NCBI GenBank assembly: GCA_026002875.1
Contig: BPGE01000001.1
Span: 2,356,001-2,420,000 of the forward strand
Origin: Bryobacteraceae bacterium
Lineage (GTDB): Bacteria > Acidobacteriota > Terriglobia > Bryobacterales > Bryobacteraceae
Direction of reading: 5' to 3'
Length of the DNA stretch: 64,000 nt
Shown here piece by piece: positions 33,261 to 41,575 of the stretch. A program made the translations under genes and the position numbers. How positions within the stretch are numbered: the first letter of the stretch is position 1; each line of letters begins with the position of its first letter. The notes beneath the pieces were generated by a model. The model was not told the DNA's origin. It was given only the letters and a program-made list of their open reading frames with translations, and did no database searches.

Positions 33261-34687
33261 AACTCACCCTGCGCCCTCTGCCCGGCAAGCGCCTCGCCGA
33301 CCAGCTCCAGCAGGCTGGCGTGGAATTCCCCTGCGGCGGCGAAGGCATTTGCGGAGGCTGCCGCGTGCGCGTACTGCAGGGCGACGTCCCCATCACGGAG
33401 GCCATGCGGCTCCAGCTCAGCGAGCAGGAGCTGCGCGACGGCTGGCGGCTGGCCTGTTCCGCTCAGGCTTCGGCGCCCGTCACCATCGAGGTCGAGCAAT
33501 GGTCGGTCCGCGTTCTTGCCGATGAATCGGAGGTCCCCGTCGAGCCGCGCCGCGGCTGGGGCGCCGCCATCGATCTCGGCACCACAACCGTGGTCGCCCA
33601 GCTCGTCAACCTCGAAACCGGCGAAGTGGAGGGCATCGAGACGGCGCTCAACGCCCAGTCCCGTTTCGGGGCCGATGTCATGAGCCGCATCCAGTTCGAG
33701 CTGCGCCAGCCGGGCGAGCTCGGCCGCGTCATCCGCGAGCAGATCGCCGCCATGCTCGCCCGTCTCGCCGCCGGGCGCCGTCTGGAAGAGGTTCTGCTCG
33801 CCGGCAACACGGCCATGCACCACCTCTTCTGCGGGCTGGATGTCTCGCCGCTGGCTGCCGTGCCTTTCCTGTCCCCGCATCTGGGCGCGCAGCGGCTGAG
33901 TGCGGATGCCCTGCCCTGGCCCGCGCCCACGCTGTTCCTTCCCTGCCTCGGCGGCTTCGTCGGCAGCGATCTGCTGGCCGGCCTTGCCGCCACCCGGCTC
34001 GACAAAAAACGGAATTGCCACGTTTTGTTCGATATTGGCACCAACGGCGAGATTGTCTGCGCCTCCCGCGAATCCATCCGTTGCGCCTCCACCGCCGCCG
34101 GACCCGCATTTGAAGGCGGCCGCATCAGCTGCGGCATGCGCGCCTGCGACGGCGCCATCGATTCGGTGCGCGTAGAAGATGGCCGCCTCGTGCCGCACGT
34201 GATCGGCGGCGGCGCGCCGCGCGGCATCTGCGGCAGCGGACTCGTCGATGCCGCTGCGAAAGCTCTGGATCTCGGCCTGCTGCTGCCGAACGGCCGCCTC
34301 CCGGGCGGCCCCATCCTTCTGGCCGAAGACGTTTCCCTCACCCAGGCCGACATCCGCCAGCTGCAGCTTGCCAAAGGCGCCATGGCGGCGGGCCTCAGAA
34401 TGATGGCCGGCGAGGCTCGCCGCCTGCTGCTGGCCGGCGCCTTCGGCAACTACCTTCATCTCGGCAGCGCGCGCCGCATCGGACTGCTGCCGGAGGACGT
34501 AGAGGTCGAGCCTGTCGGCAATGCCGCTCTCCGCGGCACGCGGCTTCTCCTGCTCTCGCCCGAGTCGCGCGAGGAACGGATCGCCCGCATTCTGGCCGTC
34601 ACGGAGCATATCGAACTCGCTGCGGATCCAGGCTTTCAGGATCTCTTCGCCGAGAGCATGTTGCTTGCCCCCTTCCGCCTCCCGTGA
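33257..34687 (+). CDS. reductive activator of corrinoid proteins (RACo-like), [2Fe-2S] ASKHA ATPase
   Basis: A 476-residue protein that would re-reduce accidentally oxidised Co(II) to Co(I) using ATP. The N-terminal ferredoxin domain has cysteines at about 26, 32, 35 and 71 (EFPCGGEGICGGC, RLACSA). The ASKHA ATPase part shows AIDLGTTTVVAQL near residue 107, LAGNTAMHHLF, DIGTNGEIV near 262 and LAGAFGNYLHLGSA near 396. It is shorter than RACo of Carboxydothermus-type (about 630 aa). GTG start with 4-bp overlap to the UroD-like gene. Its presence shows that the operon uses a free corrinoid protein rather than a full MetH with SAM reactivation. Confidence 0.92.
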   Translation: MKLTLRPLPGKRLADQLQQAGVEFPCGGEGICGGCRVRVLQGDVPITEAMRLQLSEQELRDGWRLACSAQASAPVTIEVEQWSVRVLADESEVPVEPRRGWGAAIDLGTTTVVAQLVNLETGEVEGIETALNAQSRFGADVMSRIQFELRQPGELGRVIREQIAAMLARLAAGRRLEEVLLAGNTAMHHLFCGLDVSPLAAVPFLSPHLGAQRLSADALPWPAPTLFLPCLGGFVGSDLLAGLAATRLDKKRNCHVLFDIGTNGEIVCASRESIRCASTAAGPAFEGGRISCGMRACDGAIDSVRVEDGRLVPHVIGGGAPRGICGSGLVDAAAKALDLGLLLPNGRLPGGPILLAEDVSLTQADIRQLQLAKGAMAAGLRMMAGEARRLLLAGAFGNYLHLGSARRIGLLPEDVEVEPVGNAALRGTRLLLLSPESREERIARILAVTEHIELAADPGFQDLFAESMLLAPFRLP

Positions 34688-34731
34688 CCGCAGTCACTGC
34701 GGCCCGGCGCCGTCGGCTTCACGCTGAGATC

Positions 34732-35253
34732 ATGATCCCTGCCGAACAGCTCTTTTCTGGCGCCGGGCCTGCCCCGGAGCAGGTCGAACAGTTTCTGATG
34801 GCGTGCCACCGCCGCATCGAACAGCGGCTCGACACGCTGGAGCGGGCCGCCCAGGCAATCGCCTTGCGCCCAGAGGAAGCCATCGCAGCGCTTCGGTCCG
34901 CTCTCCAGTTCCTCGACTCCAGCGGCGCTCTGCACACACAAGACGAGGAAGAGAGCGTATTTCCGCGTCTCCGCGCCCGCATGGAACCTGGCGAGCGTGT
35001 ATATCTCGCCCAGCTTGAACATGATCACGCGGAGGCTGGCGCAATTCATCGCCGCCTCCGCCGGCTCGCGGATGAAGCTTCCATAGGAAACGTCGATGCC
35101 GCCGCCGTTCAGGAGGCCGTTCAGCAGCTCACATCCCTCTATCGCCGCCACATCGCCAGCGAGGACTCGACGCTTGTCGATTATGCATCGCGGCTGCTTT
35201 CGCCAGAAGACCGGGAGGCGATCGCCGCCGAAATGCGTGCGCGCCGCGCCTGA
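34732..35253 (+). CDS. hemerythrin-like domain protein
   Basis: A 173-residue all-helical protein with the hemerythrin iron-ligand pattern: CHRRIEQRL near residue 24, HTQDEEESVFPRL near residue 67, EHDHAEAGAIH near residue 97 and YRRHIASEDSTL near residue 140. Such proteins bind a diiron centre and sense or carry O2, or help repair iron centres under nitrosative stress. The reading frame opens at 34684, but ATG 34732 matches the domain start. It directly follows the corrinoid operon, which is oxygen-sensitive chemistry. Confidence 0.82.
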   Translation: MIPAEQLFSGAGPAPEQVEQFLMACHRRIEQRLDTLERAAQAIALRPEEAIAALRSALQFLDSSGALHTQDEEESVFPRLRARMEPGERVYLAQLEHDHAEAGAIHRRLRRLADEASIGNVDAAAVQEAVQQLTSLYRRHIASEDSTLVDYASRLLSPEDREAIAAEMRARRA

Positions 35254-35289
35254 CCGCCAGGCCCCGCCGTCGCGTCCTTCAGCGGCGTC

Positions 35290-36345
35290 TCAGGCCATCG
35301 CCGCGGGCACGTAGGCGCACCGTGGATCTGCCGCCAGGAAATCCCCGGTGAGAGCCCAGGCGCGCGACCGCGATCCGCCGCACAGGTTCCGGTATTCGCA
35401 CACTCCGCACTTGCCGCCGAGCGCATCTCCGTTCCTCAGGACCCGGAACAGGCGGGACTGGCGGTAGGCGTCCGCGAGAGAAACAGACCGGACGTTTCCG
35501 GCCGACACCTCCAGAAATCCGGAAGGATAAATCTCGCCGGTGTGGGAAATAAACAATAGCCCTTTACCGTCATTGATCCCCGCCTGCCGCGCAATCGCTC
35601 CGCCGGGCTTTCCGCCCGGCGCCGCTCCTCCCGCCTTTTTCTGCTGCGCGACAAAACGGCGGTAGTGCTGGGCCTCCGTCGTTTTGACGTCGAACGGAGC
35701 CGTCAGGGAGATCTGGTACAAGGTCTCGAACACCTGCTCGTACTCTTCCGCCGAAAGATCATCTTCGAGTTGCGCCCGGCCAGTCAAGACAAGAAAAAAC
35801 ACGCTCCATAACCGGGCCTGCGCACTGCCCACCAGATCCGCAATCCTGCCCAAGGACGCGGAATTCCGCCGCGTCACCGTCGTGTTCACCTGCGTCTCCA
35901 GCCCGCATTCCCGCGCCGCCCGCAGCGCTTCCAGCGTGATCTGAAAGCTTCCCGCCACCCCGCGGAATCCGTCATGCTGCTCGGCGTCCGCCCCGTCGAG
36001 GCTGACCGCCATGCGGGCGACGCCGATGTCCCGGAACCGGCGTACCGCATCGCGAGTGAGCAACGGTGTCGCGCTCGGCGTGATCGTGGTTCGCAAGCCT
36101 GCCCGGACGCTTGCCTCCAGCAGATCGAACAGATCGGCGCGTTTCAGAGGGTCTCCGCCTGTGAACACCATCAGCGGATCGCCGAACTGTTTCACTTGCC
36201 GGATCACTGCCAGCCCTTCCGCCAGATCCAGCTCCGCCGGATGCCGCTCGGGCTGAGCCGACGCCCTGCAGTGCCGGCACGCCAGATCGCACGCCTGCGT
36301 CACCTCCCAGATCACGAGAAACGGAGCTTCGGAAAAATCGCGCAT
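35290..36345 (-). CDS. radical SAM/SPASM protein, NirJ/AhbD-like
   Basis: A 351-residue protein with the radical SAM cluster motif CDLACRHC near residue 19 and a C-terminal SPASM-type cysteine set (CGVCEYRNLCGG, then C in DPRCAYV). The N-terminus DFSEAPFLVIWEVTQACD is that of the subgroup related to heme and heme d1 synthesis enzymes NirJ and AhbD. The exact product is not known. ATG 36345 is chosen over GTG 36363. It shares strand with the Crp/Fnr gene upstream (115 bp gap) and converges with the hemerythrin gene. Confidence 0.82.
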   Translation of the reverse strand: MRDFSEAPFLVIWEVTQACDLACRHCRASAQPERHPAELDLAEGLAVIRQVKQFGDPLMVFTGGDPLKRADLFDLLEASVRAGLRTTITPSATPLLTRDAVRRFRDIGVARMAVSLDGADAEQHDGFRGVAGSFQITLEALRAARECGLETQVNTTVTRRNSASLGRIADLVGSAQARLWSVFFLVLTGRAQLEDDLSAEEYEQVFETLYQISLTAPFDVKTTEAQHYRRFVAQQKKAGGAAPGGKPGGAIARQAGINDGKGLLFISHTGEIYPSGFLEVSAGNVRSVSLADAYRQSRLFRVLRNGDALGGKCGVCEYRNLCGGSRSRAWALTGDFLAADPRCAYVPAAMA

Positions 36346-36460
36346 GCTTGCTGAGCCTTTCACTCTTCAGCGTGCACGCGATGCCTGCACTCGGGCAGTG
36401 ACTTCGATCACCGACCCCGCCGCCGTGATCGTCAACAATAGGGCTGTGATCAGCCGCGGC

Positions 36461-37135
36461 TCAAAACTCGGTTTCGGCTTCGGCGCGCAACGCCTCGGCG
36501 TCAGTGATGACAATCTGCCGCCGGTCGATCTTCACCATCCCCTCCGCCTGAAACCGCGCCAGGTTGCGGCTCACCACTTCGCGCACCGTTCCCAATCGCA
36601 TCGCCAGTTCCTCGTGGGTCAGCGGCGCGCTCTCCATCTCGCCCCGTTCATGCGACTCCAGCAGCAGCCGCGCCAGCCGCTGGCGCACGCTGCCGAATGT
36701 GATCGCCTCGATCAGTCCGACAAGCTGCCGCAGCCGCCTGCCCAGAATGGCGAACACCCGCAGCGCCACCTCGGGATGCGCCAGGCAATAGCGCCGGAAA
36801 TCCTCTTTGCGGATCAGGTACGCCGTCACCGGTGTCAGCGTCCGTACCGTCGCCGGGTAGTCGCCTTCATCGAACAGGGGCACTTCCGCCACAGAAGAGG
36901 GCGCGGTTTCCATTGCCAGCATGATCTCCCTCCCCGTGGGGCTCGTCTTGCAAATCTTCACCGTCCCCTCGCCCACGACGAAGAGGCCCTCGCAGGGGTC
37001 GCCCTCGTAAAACATCACCTCCCCTGCTTCGTACCGCTTCTCCACCGCCATCTCCGCCAGCTCCCTGCGCAGCTCCTCCGGCAGCGTGCGGAACAGCGGC
37101 GTCGCACGAAACACGTCTTCCCGTCGTACAGCCAT
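36461..37135 (-). CDS. Crp/Fnr-family transcriptional regulator
   Basis: A 224-residue regulator with a cyclic-nucleotide-binding-type sensor domain (residues about 10-125, with EGDPCEGLFVVGEGTVKI). A C-terminal helix-turn-helix follows (LTHEELAMRLGTVREVVSRNLARFQAEGMVKID). It lacks the N-terminal cysteines that hold the Fe-S cluster in FNR, so it is closer to Dnr or Crp-like proteins that sense NO, heme or small ligands. It is divergent from a ferredoxin gene with only 11 bp between start codons. It probably controls this redox group. Confidence 0.87.
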   Translation of the reverse strand: MAVRREDVFRATPLFRTLPEELRRELAEMAVEKRYEAGEVMFYEGDPCEGLFVVGEGTVKICKTSPTGREIMLAMETAPSSVAEVPLFDEGDYPATVRTLTPVTAYLIRKEDFRRYCLAHPEVALRVFAILGRRLRQLVGLIEAITFGSVRQRLARLLLESHERGEMESAPLTHEELAMRLGTVREVVSRNLARFQAEGMVKIDRRQIVITDAEALRAEAETEF

Positions 37136-37146
37136 GGAGAACCCCG

Positions 37147-37455
37147 GTGAACCTGCGGATCAGCCTTCAATGTACACACTGCGGCCTTTGCGTGGCAATT
37201 TGCCCGGACGGCGCCATCACGCGCCGCCGCCGCGCAATTGTTCTCGATCAGGCGCGCTGCGGCTCCTGCGGCGGCTCGCCTCTCTGCGTGTCCAGCTGCC
37301 CGGCCGGGGCCGTCATTCCCGTGCCGCAGCGCATCCATCACCCCGGAATGGAGACCGATGATGACCCAGCCTTACTTCTTTCTCGAAAACCTCGCCGAAC
37401 ACGCCGGACTGCCCCCCAACGGCATCCTCAGCCGCACCCTGCATGCGGACGATAG
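37147..37455 (+). CDS. 2[4Fe-4S] ferredoxin-like protein
   Basis: A 102-residue protein with two cysteine clusters: CTHCGLCVAICPDGAI at about residues 9-24 and CGSCGGSPLCVSSCPAG at about 39-55. The second cluster has wider spacing than in classic ferredoxins. The start is GTG. The last 35 or so residues, rich in Arg and Pro, overlap the first 95 bp of the cupin gene in another frame, so the true functional protein may be only about 66 residues. It could supply electrons to the nearby radical SAM or RACo proteins; that is inference. Confidence 0.72.
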   Translation: MNLRISLQCTHCGLCVAICPDGAITRRRRAIVLDQARCGSCGGSPLCVSSCPAGAVIPVPQRIHHPGMETDDDPALLLSRKPRRTRRTAPQRHPQPHPACGR

Positions 37456-37693
37456 AGCCAAAATCCTCCAGTTCTGTTTCGCCCCCGGCACGGAACTCTC
37501 CGCCCACACGGCCCCGGTCCCGGCGCTGCTGTACTTTGTCCGCGGCGAAGCCGAACTTCAGCTTGGCGAAGACCGCATGGAGGCGCGCGAAGGCGCTCTT
37601 GCCTACATGACCCCGCGGCTCGAGCACGCCATCCGCGCCCGCACGGAGGTGGTCATGCTCCTCGTCATGTTCCGCGAAACCGCGAGATCCTGA
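37361..37693 (+). CDS. cupin-domain protein
   Basis: A 110-residue single-domain cupin. The pattern GTELSAHTAPVPALLYFVRGEAELQLGEDRMEAREGALAYMTPRLEHAI covers both cupin motifs, with possible metal ligands His, Glu and the later His. Small cupins of this sort are often sensors or simple enzymes; function unknown. ATG 37361 has GGAG 8 bp upstream; ATG 37358 is also possible. It overlaps the end of the ferredoxin gene by 95 bp and is likely co-transcribed with it. Confidence 0.72.
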   Translation: MTQPYFFLENLAEHAGLPPNGILSRTLHADDRAKILQFCFAPGTELSAHTAPVPALLYFVRGEAELQLGEDRMEAREGALAYMTPRLEHAIRARTEVVMLLVMFRETARS

Positions 37694-37738
37694 GCTACCG
37701 CGCCCGCGCTGGCCCGCTCGGAGATAATACGGCATGAG

Positions 37739-40700
37739 ATGCCGCACGCCCAGCCGCCCGCCATTGCACTGAATCCTGAGCAACAGGCCGCTGTCGAACG
37801 AGAAAATCAGGACGTCTGCGTCGTCGCCGGACCCGGTTCCGGCAAGACCCGCGTCCTCGTCGAACGCTTCGCCTGGCTGACGGGCAAAGGCGTCGACCCC
37901 GAGCGCATCCTCGCCATCACATTTACGGAGAAAGCCGCCACCGAACTCAAGGAACGCCTCGCCTCCCGCTTCCAGTCCCAGCCCGAGAAACGCCGCAAGA
38001 TCGAGCGCGCCCAGATCTCCACGATTCACGGTTTCTGCCACGCCATTCTGCGGGAACACGCCCTCGCCGCCGGCATCGATCCCCGCTTCGAACTTCTCGA
38101 CGATCTCGAGGCTGCCTCTCTCCGATACGAGGCCATGCAGGAGACCCTCGACGAAGTCGCGCGCCAGCGGCCGCGGGATTTCGTCCGCCTTGCAGAGGTT
38201 TGGCCCGCTCCCGAAATGGACAAGTCGCTTCTGGCCGCCCATGAGGCCATGCGCGCCGCGGGAAAAATCACAGAGGCGCTTGGAGACTCAATCGACATAG
38301 ACAGAATCATGGCGGATCTCCGGAATCAGTTGCGTCAGGCGCTTCGCGATGCAGCGGATGCCATCAATCCGAAATCCGATGCCCGCAGAAAAAAGCTCGC
38401 CGCCATCCACGATCTGCTGAAGGATTTTGACTCTCTGGACGACCTTCAACTTCAGCTGAGAGCCGACCAGATCAAGCCCCACGGATCCGACGAAGAGGCT
38501 TTCAAGGCTGCTGCCAACCGTTCGAGGAAAGAACTTGCGCCACTCTTGCTGAAGGCGGCGGTGCTCAAACGTTTCCTCCCGCAGCGGGAACTCCTCCTCG
38601 AAATCCTCCGCCGCTTCCACGATCGGGCCCGCCAGAAACGCCGATCCGCCGGCCTGCTCGACTTTTCCGATCTCGAAGAATACACGCTGGAATTGCTCCG
38701 CAACAACGAGACGATCCGCCGCGCTGTCGCCGGGCGCTTCGAACACATCCTCATGGACGAACTGCAGGACACCAACCCCGTCCAGTGGGAGATCCTGTCC
38801 CTCGTCCGCCAGCCCGGGCGCTTTTTCGCTGTCGGCGATGTGAACCAGTCGATTTACGCGTTCCGCCACGCCGAACCTCAGCTCTTCAGGGATTACGAGC
38901 GCTCTGTCGCCGGACGCGGCTGGGCCATTGACCGGCTCGAGAACAACTACCGCTCCCGCAGGGAGATTCTCGAGGCTGTGTCCCGCATTCTGGTCTCGCC
39001 GCCCCAGCCGGGCATCGAACCGCACGCTCTGCGCGCCGCCGCCGCTTTCCCGCCCGCCGCTAGCCCCTGCGTCGAAATTCTTTGCGCCGACGGCACCAGG
39101 GACTCAGACACTGACGTCATGCTCTGGCTCGCCGCCCGCCTGCGCGAACTCTACGGCTCGCCCCTCGCTGACGGTCAGCCCGCCCGTTTTGACGACATGG
39201 CCGTTTTCGTCCGCAATACCTCTTCCTTCGCTGCAATCGAAAACGCCCTGCGCCGCTTTTCCATCCCCTACGTGGTCGCCGGCGGCAAGTCGTTTTTCGA
39301 CGCAATCGAAGTCGTGGATGTGATGAACGCCCTTCGCGTGCTCGCCAGACCCGAGGACGGCATCGCGCTCTTCGCTCTTCTCCGCTCTCCGTTCTTCGGA
39401 CGGAGCGACGAGGAGCTGCTGCTCAACCGCATCCGCATCAGGACGCTCGCATCGGACGAAGACGCTGCATTCCTCGCCCGAATGCGCGAGTCTCTTGACG
39501 CTCAACCCGCATCTCTGGCTCTCGCCCGCCTGATTGATGAAACAGGGTACTCTTCGCGCCTCTCTGCAGGGGAACTGGCGAACGTCGAGAAGCTTCTTTC
39601 TCTCATCGAGCAAGCCGAGCGCCGTCTTGGGCGCGATGTTCAGGCGCTCCTCGACCACATTGAAAGCCTTCAGGACGCGTCCTCCGAAGCCCATGCGCCC
39701 GCTCTGGAGGCCGGCGACGCCGTCCGCGTCATGACCATCCACAAGGCCAAGGGCCTCGAATTCCCCATCGTCGCCATCGCCGACCTGCAGAAGGGCGGGC
39801 GGAATCATAACGAAGCCGCTCTGTACCACCCGGAATGCGGCCTCGGATTCAAATGGCTCAGCGAGGACGGCAGGAAAATCGATGACATTTTCTTTGCAAG
39901 GGCCGTCGAAAAACTCAAGGACAAAAACTCCCTCGAAGGATACCGCCTTCTGTACGTCGCCCTGACCCGTGCAAAAGAGCGCCTCATCCTCTCCTTCACT
40001 CAAACGGCGAGACCCGGCCCATGGCCCGGACTCATCCTGAACGGGCTCGGTCTGGAAATCCCTGCCGAGCCCAACACACAATCCGTCTCCGATCTCGCCG
40101 TGCTCACCCGCGTCGCCGGCGATCCCGAGATTCCCGAGGCGCCCCATTCCGAGACGCCTGCTGCTCCTCCGGAATTCGATCCGCTCTCTCCGCCCCGTCA
40201 GGCGCCGGCGGAGATCGCCGTCACTGCTCTCGCCACCTTCGCCCGTTGCCCCCGCCGCTATCTCCTCGACTCCGTCCTTCATTGGCCCCTTCCTCCCGCG
40301 GGCGGCGAAGGCGCCATGGCGCTCGGCACGGAAGTGCACGAATTCCTCGCCGGTCTCCGCACGGATGTCTCTGACAAGGCCCGCCAGCTCGCGCAGGCCT
40401 TCGAACAGAGCACGCTCAACCGCCGCGCTGCGCAGGCAGCCCGGAAACATCAGGAGATGGATTTCCTCGTCGAAATCGGCGGCGTGTTGCTCCGGGGCCA
40501 GATCGACCTCTGGTTCGACGAGGGCGGCGGCCCGGTGCTCGTCGATTACAAGACGGACCGCTATCTCAGCGAAGAACGCATGCGGGGGTACGAGCTGCAG
40601 CTGCGCCTCTATGCTCTCGCGCTGCGGAAACTGACCGGAACACCCGTCCGCGAAGCCTGGCTCGTCCCTCTGCGCGAACCTGAGCCTCATGCCGTCGACA

Positions 40701-40861
40701 TCTCGGAACCGGCGCTGCAATCCGCCCTCGATGTCCTCGGCCAGTGGCGCGCCGCTGAAGAGTCCGGCGAATTTCCCGTCAACGAAGCGCCGGACTGCCG
40801 GTGGTGCCCTTACGCTTCAGGCCCCTGCCCGGTTCAGCGGCCTGCAGACCCCGGCTTGTAG
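37739..40861 (+). CDS. UvrD/AddA-type helicase with Fe-S PD-(D/E)XK nuclease domain
   Basis: A 1040-residue helicase-nuclease for double-strand break processing. Helicase motifs are GPGSGKTRVLVERFAWL near residue 31, TFTEKAATELKERL, DELQDTNPVQWE near 340, VGDVNQSIYAFRHA, NYRSRREIL, VMTIHKAKGLEFPIV and LYVALTRAKERL. The C-terminal nuclease has GQIDLWFDEGG and VLVDYKTDR near residue 930, plus four cysteines (RCPRRY near 837; CRWCPYASGPC near 1020) that would bind [4Fe-4S], as in AddB, AdnA and Cas4. No AddB gene is beside it. Its start is ATG 37739. Confidence 0.9.
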   Translation: MPHAQPPAIALNPEQQAAVERENQDVCVVAGPGSGKTRVLVERFAWLTGKGVDPERILAITFTEKAATELKERLASRFQSQPEKRRKIERAQISTIHGFCHAILREHALAAGIDPRFELLDDLEAASLRYEAMQETLDEVARQRPRDFVRLAEVWPAPEMDKSLLAAHEAMRAAGKITEALGDSIDIDRIMADLRNQLRQALRDAADAINPKSDARRKKLAAIHDLLKDFDSLDDLQLQLRADQIKPHGSDEEAFKAAANRSRKELAPLLLKAAVLKRFLPQRELLLEILRRFHDRARQKRRSAGLLDFSDLEEYTLELLRNNETIRRAVAGRFEHILMDELQDTNPVQWEILSLVRQPGRFFAVGDVNQSIYAFRHAEPQLFRDYERSVAGRGWAIDRLENNYRSRREILEAVSRILVSPPQPGIEPHALRAAAAFPPAASPCVEILCADGTRDSDTDVMLWLAARLRELYGSPLADGQPARFDDMAVFVRNTSSFAAIENALRRFSIPYVVAGGKSFFDAIEVVDVMNALRVLARPEDGIALFALLRSPFFGRSDEELLLNRIRIRTLASDEDAAFLARMRESLDAQPASLALARLIDETGYSSRLSAGELANVEKLLSLIEQAERRLGRDVQALLDHIESLQDASSEAHAPALEAGDAVRVMTIHKAKGLEFPIVAIADLQKGGRNHNEAALYHPECGLGFKWLSEDGRKIDDIFFARAVEKLKDKNSLEGYRLLYVALTRAKERLILSFTQTARPGPWPGLILNGLGLEIPAEPNTQSVSDLAVLTRVAGDPEIPEAPHSETPAAPPEFDPLSPPRQAPAEIAVTALATFARCPRRYLLDSVLHWPLPPAGGEGAMALGTEVHEFLAGLRTDVSDKARQLAQAFEQSTLNRRAAQAARKHQEMDFLVEIGGVLLRGQIDLWFDEGGGPVLVDYKTDRYLSEERMRGYELQLRLYALALRKLTGTPVREAWLVPLREPEPHAVDISEPALQSALDVLGQWRAAEESGEFPVNEAPDCRWCPYASGPCPVQRPADPGL

Positions 40862-40949
40862 CGCCCCGCCCGGAGGCATTATTCTCATCTGTTAGACCGC
40901 CGCGCAGTGGGCCTGCTGCGCCATCCGAAACTCGGAAGGGGACCTCCGC

Positions 40950-41546
40950 ATGACGATGCCCGTCAAAGATGAAGGTGAATTCGAGCTGATCCTCGGCAAC
41001 AAACAGATCATCGCCGTCTTTGTCATCGTTCTTCTGCTGATGGGGCTCTTCTTCTCCATTGGCTTCATCGCCGGCAGGCGTTCCGCTTCCTCCGCCGACG
41101 CGGGCTCGAAAGCTCCAGTGGACATTCCCATCACCGTCGACGCGTCCAAACAGCCCTCTGCCGCGGCCGAATCCAGCCAGCCTCAGCAGAAGTCGGAAAC
41201 CAGCAGGCCGCAGGAATCCTCTGACGCCGACAATGAGCCGGCGCCCCCTGCTCCCGAGCCGGCGCAGCAGAAGCCCCAGCCCGCCGTCCCCGCCCGTCTC
41301 TTCGTCGATCAGCCGCCTGCAGGCATGTATCTTCAGGCCGCCGCCACCCAACGCGCCGACGCCGAGGCCATGCTCAGCTACATCATCGGCAAGACGGGAC
41401 TCTCCGGCTACGTCGCTCCTTCGCCCAAGTCGCCGGAGCTTTTCCGCGTTCTGATCGGGCCTCTGAATGGCAACGAGCAGATGGCCGATGCCCGGGCCAA
41501 GCTGACGTCTCTGGGCGTCTCGAACGCTTTCCCGGTCAAGTATTGA
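40950..41546 (+). CDS. SPOR-domain membrane protein
   Basis: A 198-residue protein with a short cytoplasmic start, one transmembrane helix (residues about 20-42: IIAVFVIVLLLMGLFFSIGFIAG) and a Ser/Pro/Gln/Ala-rich linker to about 118. A C-terminal SPOR domain follows (GMYLQAAATQRADAEAML to the end), which binds denuded peptidoglycan at division sites. FtsN-like layout without clear FtsN identity. Its stop overlaps the possible TTG start of lnt by 4 bp. Confidence 0.82.
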   Translation: MTMPVKDEGEFELILGNKQIIAVFVIVLLLMGLFFSIGFIAGRRSASSADAGSKAPVDIPITVDASKQPSAAAESSQPQQKSETSRPQESSDADNEPAPPAPEPAQQKPQPAVPARLFVDQPPAGMYLQAAATQRADAEAMLSYIIGKTGLSGYVAPSPKSPELFRVLIGPLNGNEQMADARAKLTSLGVSNAFPVKY

Positions 41547-41575
41547 CCCGCTCACGGAAGGGGGCTGCGCTCTTC

